Below, piece by piece: positions 62,801 to 64,000 of a stretch of 64,000 nt of DNA; positions within the stretch are counted from its first letter, which is position 1, and the number at the start of each line of letters is the position of its first letter. A model generated the notes under the pieces. The model searched no databases. It saw only the letters and a list, made by a program, of their open reading frames with translations, and was not told the DNA's origin. This DNA is from Larus michahellis (Eukaryota > Chordata > Aves > Charadriiformes > Laridae), in assembly GCF_964199755.1 (NCBI RefSeq), contig NC_133897.1, forward strand, positions 18,838,492-18,902,491, read 5' to 3'. Position numbers and translations under genes: made by a program.

Positions 62801-64000
62801 GTGGACACAGCCCTTAGTTTCTTTGTACTGTTGTTTTTGTTGTACTGTTGTTTTCAATACCTTCCCCTCACATAAATTCTCCAGGGGCTTTTAGATCAGT
62901 AGTAACCAAGTTGTAAAAGATTGACAACAAAAAGAACAAAAAACCGATAGTCCAAACAGGAGAAAGGTATGCATGAGTTACTTCATTCACCTCTGCATGT
63001 CCAGGTTCACCTGACAGATAGGAACTTATTTAAAAATAAGCATACCAGTTTCAAAATACACCTAGGAATACTAAGCCTCTACCTCTTCTAGTCCAAGTTG
63101 CTCCATAGAGTCACAATAAACTTCACTGTCTGAATCACTGGTTAAGTGCTGAGTTGCTGAGAACTCTTCAGTATTCTCTTCATTTACACCTGTATGGAAA
63201 GGAGATACACACACATGTTTTGTAAACATGAGCCAATCCTGGCAAAGAGTAAAGCAATGAGTTAAAATGTCTAGGTGAGCTTCAACTCATGCCCCTTTTA
63301 TCTACAACTGTCATCTTAAACTTAGATTCTAAATAAAGAGGTTACATTAATATAGGAATTATATAAAACTTTTACCAAGGCACAACTATACATCATATTG
63401 GCATTTCTGCATTATAAGTTGATAATTTTAATTTTACCTGGTTCATTTCACTCTCCTATCTAAGCTCATTATAAAGCAGTCTTGCCTAAAGTTATGTTAG
63501 TTTTAAAATGATATATTTAGACATCAGTTTCAACAAACTGGCATTTATAGTATGTTCAGCCTTTGAGAATGACAAATAAAATATTAGTGATTTTCATTTC
63601 ACTACGAATTAGCTTTCAAAGGCAAACAGTATTTGCATAGATAGTATAATGATTTTAAAAGAAAACAATTATATTTCTGTGGTTTTGGGCCTCTCTGACT
63701 CTGAATTCATCTCTCTTTCTGGAGGAGATCCTAAAAGAAAGCCTTATTTTAAACTGGTATTAAATTTGATTTTTTTTTAGTATTCCTTCTTCAGGTTTCT
63801 GTAACTGAAAGACACCATTGCTAGTCTCTGAATCCCAGGATTAAGCTTTCAAGAAAAGAAATATTTTCCATGAAAAACATGTGCAAATGAAAACATGGTC
63901 TTGCAAGGACAATACCTTGGTGAGCATCATTATTAGCTATTTCTATGCTTGGCTCTGTTTTCTTTATTTCTTCCTCTGGGTTCAAGCCATTCAGGGCAGA
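50813..64000 (-). CDS. ACBD5: ACBD5, peroxisomal acyl-CoA-binding tether protein (3' part, 7 coding exons)
   Basis: Tail-anchored peroxisomal membrane protein. It binds very-long-chain acyl-CoA through an N-terminal ACB domain and contacts ER protein VAPB. Only the C-terminal half is in the window; the ACB domain lies beyond the right edge. Visible in order: a variable acidic linker, an FFAT-like motif EVYCDSMEQ preceded by an Asp/Ser tract, a variable region ending VRRGRG, a conserved helix [20 protein letters not shown] likely to form a coiled coil, and a C-terminal membrane anchor starting [19 protein letters not shown] with a basic tail KRRKLN. All junctions are GT-AG and in phase. The gene converges on MASTL. 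The last intron, 50826-57623, carries the CR1 copies. Confidence 0.95.
51940..52190 (+). mobile_element. ancient CR1/L3-type LINE relic
   Basis: AAGAGCCACCAGAACCATCC, AAAGATTAAGAATTGACCTG and GAAGTACCCATGGAAA-like blocks follow the order of the 3' third of old CR1-group elements. Highly diverged, with no usable frame. Confidence 0.55.
52640..53457 (+). mobile_element. CR1 LINE, internally deleted copy
   Basis: Plus-strand CR1 with reverse-transcriptase remnants ([16 protein letters not shown]), the CAAAGGGCCACGAAGATGG block and a 3' end near CATTCTGTGTTTCTGTG. Around 53280 the sequence jumps from GGAGAGATG directly to AACACTGGAACAGGTTGCC, so an internal piece is missing. An open frame of 280 codons here is element-derived and out of register. 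Confidence 0.88.
53758..56825 (-). mobile_element. long CR1 LINE in the last intron of ACBD5
   Basis: About 3.07 kb, reversed. It starts with the complement of the ATTCTATGAT end and runs through the 3' UTR, C-terminal domain, reverse transcriptase and endonuclease parts of ORF2. It is probably 5' truncated just above the endonuclease. It is tail to tail with the CR1 at 52640-53457. Confidence 0.93.
53837..56818 (-). pseudogene. decayed CR1 ORF2 (endonuclease and reverse transcriptase)
   Basis: In reading order: an apurinic-type endonuclease part at 56818-55757 ([21 protein letters not shown]); a short link at 55627-55388; the fingers and palm of the reverse transcriptase at 55379-54756 ([30 protein letters not shown]); the [20 protein letters not shown] region at 54871-54554; and the C-terminal part at 54535-53837 ([14 protein letters not shown]). 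An in-frame stop separates the first two pieces. The frame shifts near 55385 and back near 54800, and another stop lies near 54550. The FADD catalytic motif reads FADA and the endonuclease SDH reads SDR, so the copy is inactive. Confidence 0.88.
56826..57623 (-). other. part of the last intron of ACBD5
   Basis: Non-coding, AT-rich. It begins with an A/T-rich AATAATAAAAAA-type stretch at about 56835-56880 next to the CR1. No exon or repeat of known family recognised. Confidence 0.6.
57624..57733 (-). CDS. ACBD5: ACBD5 penultimate coding exon, membrane anchor
   Basis: 110 nt: [20 protein letters not shown], then [16 protein letters not shown] plus AG. Acceptor CCTTAG, donor GTAAAG. If the donor is not used, translation stops at once (AGG TAA), giving a tail two to three residues shorter. 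Confidence 0.93.
58027..58077 (-). CDS. ACBD5: ACBD5 exon, short linker
   Basis: 17 codons, [17 protein letters not shown], phase 0 on both sides. Acceptor TTAAAG, donor GTAAAA. Confidence 0.9.
59659..59858 (-). CDS. ACBD5: ACBD5 exon, coiled-coil helix
   Basis: 200 nt: [20 protein letters not shown] then [20 protein letters not shown]. Acceptor CATAG, donor GTATTA. Confidence 0.96.
60784..61060 (-). CDS. ACBD5: ACBD5 exon, variable linker
   Basis: 277 nt starting [16 protein letters not shown] and ending with the conserved [13 protein letters not shown] and YNVRRGRG. Acceptor TTTGTAG, donor GTACTG. The first two thirds differ strongly from what I remember of the human protein. Confidence 0.92.
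63083..63189 (-). CDS. ACBD5: ACBD5 exon with FFAT-like motif
   Basis: 107 nt: [19 protein letters not shown]. This is the VAP-binding FFAT-like motif known from human ACBD5, with its upstream acidic/serine tract. Acceptor ATACAG, donor GTAGAG. Confidence 0.95.
63916..64000 (-). CDS. ACBD5: ACBD5 exon, cut by the window edge
   Basis: 85 nt visible, reading [20 protein letters not shown] and onward to NNDAHQ plus one base, donor GTATTG. It corresponds to the SSLNG region of the human linker. The upstream end lies outside. Confidence 0.85.

Overview
The window is vertebrate nuclear DNA, almost certainly from a bird. Its genes are split by GT-AG introns, and nearly all recognisable interspersed repeats are CR1 LINEs whose 3' ends finish in ATTCTATG-type octamers. 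It holds three genes in the order and orientation known from human 10p12.1 (established knowledge): YME1L1 (minus strand, complete coding sequence), MASTL (plus strand, complete coding sequence) and ACBD5 (minus strand, 3' half only). No prokaryotic feature, tRNA, rRNA or CRISPR array was seen.

Layout. 1-22921: YME1L1, 19 coding exons read right to left, giving a 722-residue mitochondrial i-AAA protease. Every exon junction was placed by eye and the reading phase closes across all of them. 22560-23560: GC/CpG-rich promoter island of YME1L1 with three ETS-type sites and a YY1-like site. 23594-24497: two CR1 pieces. 24498-26340: intergenic DNA without a recognised gene. 26450-27080: CpG-rich promoter island of MASTL with a CDE/CHR-like element just before the start codon. 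26750-44750: MASTL, 12 coding exons, 913 residues, the Greatwall mitotic kinase with its kinase fold split by a long insert. 44751 to about 48835: MASTL 3' UTR and intergenic DNA. About 48836-64000: ACBD5, including a likely 3' UTR, a 13-nt last coding exon, a 6.8-kb last intron filled by CR1 copies (one about 3 kb long with a decayed ORF2), and six further coding exons. The last of these runs off the right edge.

The genes are not an operon. YME1L1 controls inner-membrane proteostasis, MASTL restrains PP2A-B55 in mitosis, and ACBD5 tethers peroxisomes to the ER. YME1L1 and MASTL are head to head, MASTL and ACBD5 tail to tail.

I found no evidence of a wholly new biological system. The points most worth a second look are the tiny terminal exon of ACBD5, the head-to-head promoter pair pushed 3.8 kb apart with a CR1 between, the CDE/CHR element of MASTL, a diverged 274-bp tandem duplication in MASTL intron 1, and a CR1 nested inside an older CR1. 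All gene names rest on remembered family sequences, not on a database search.
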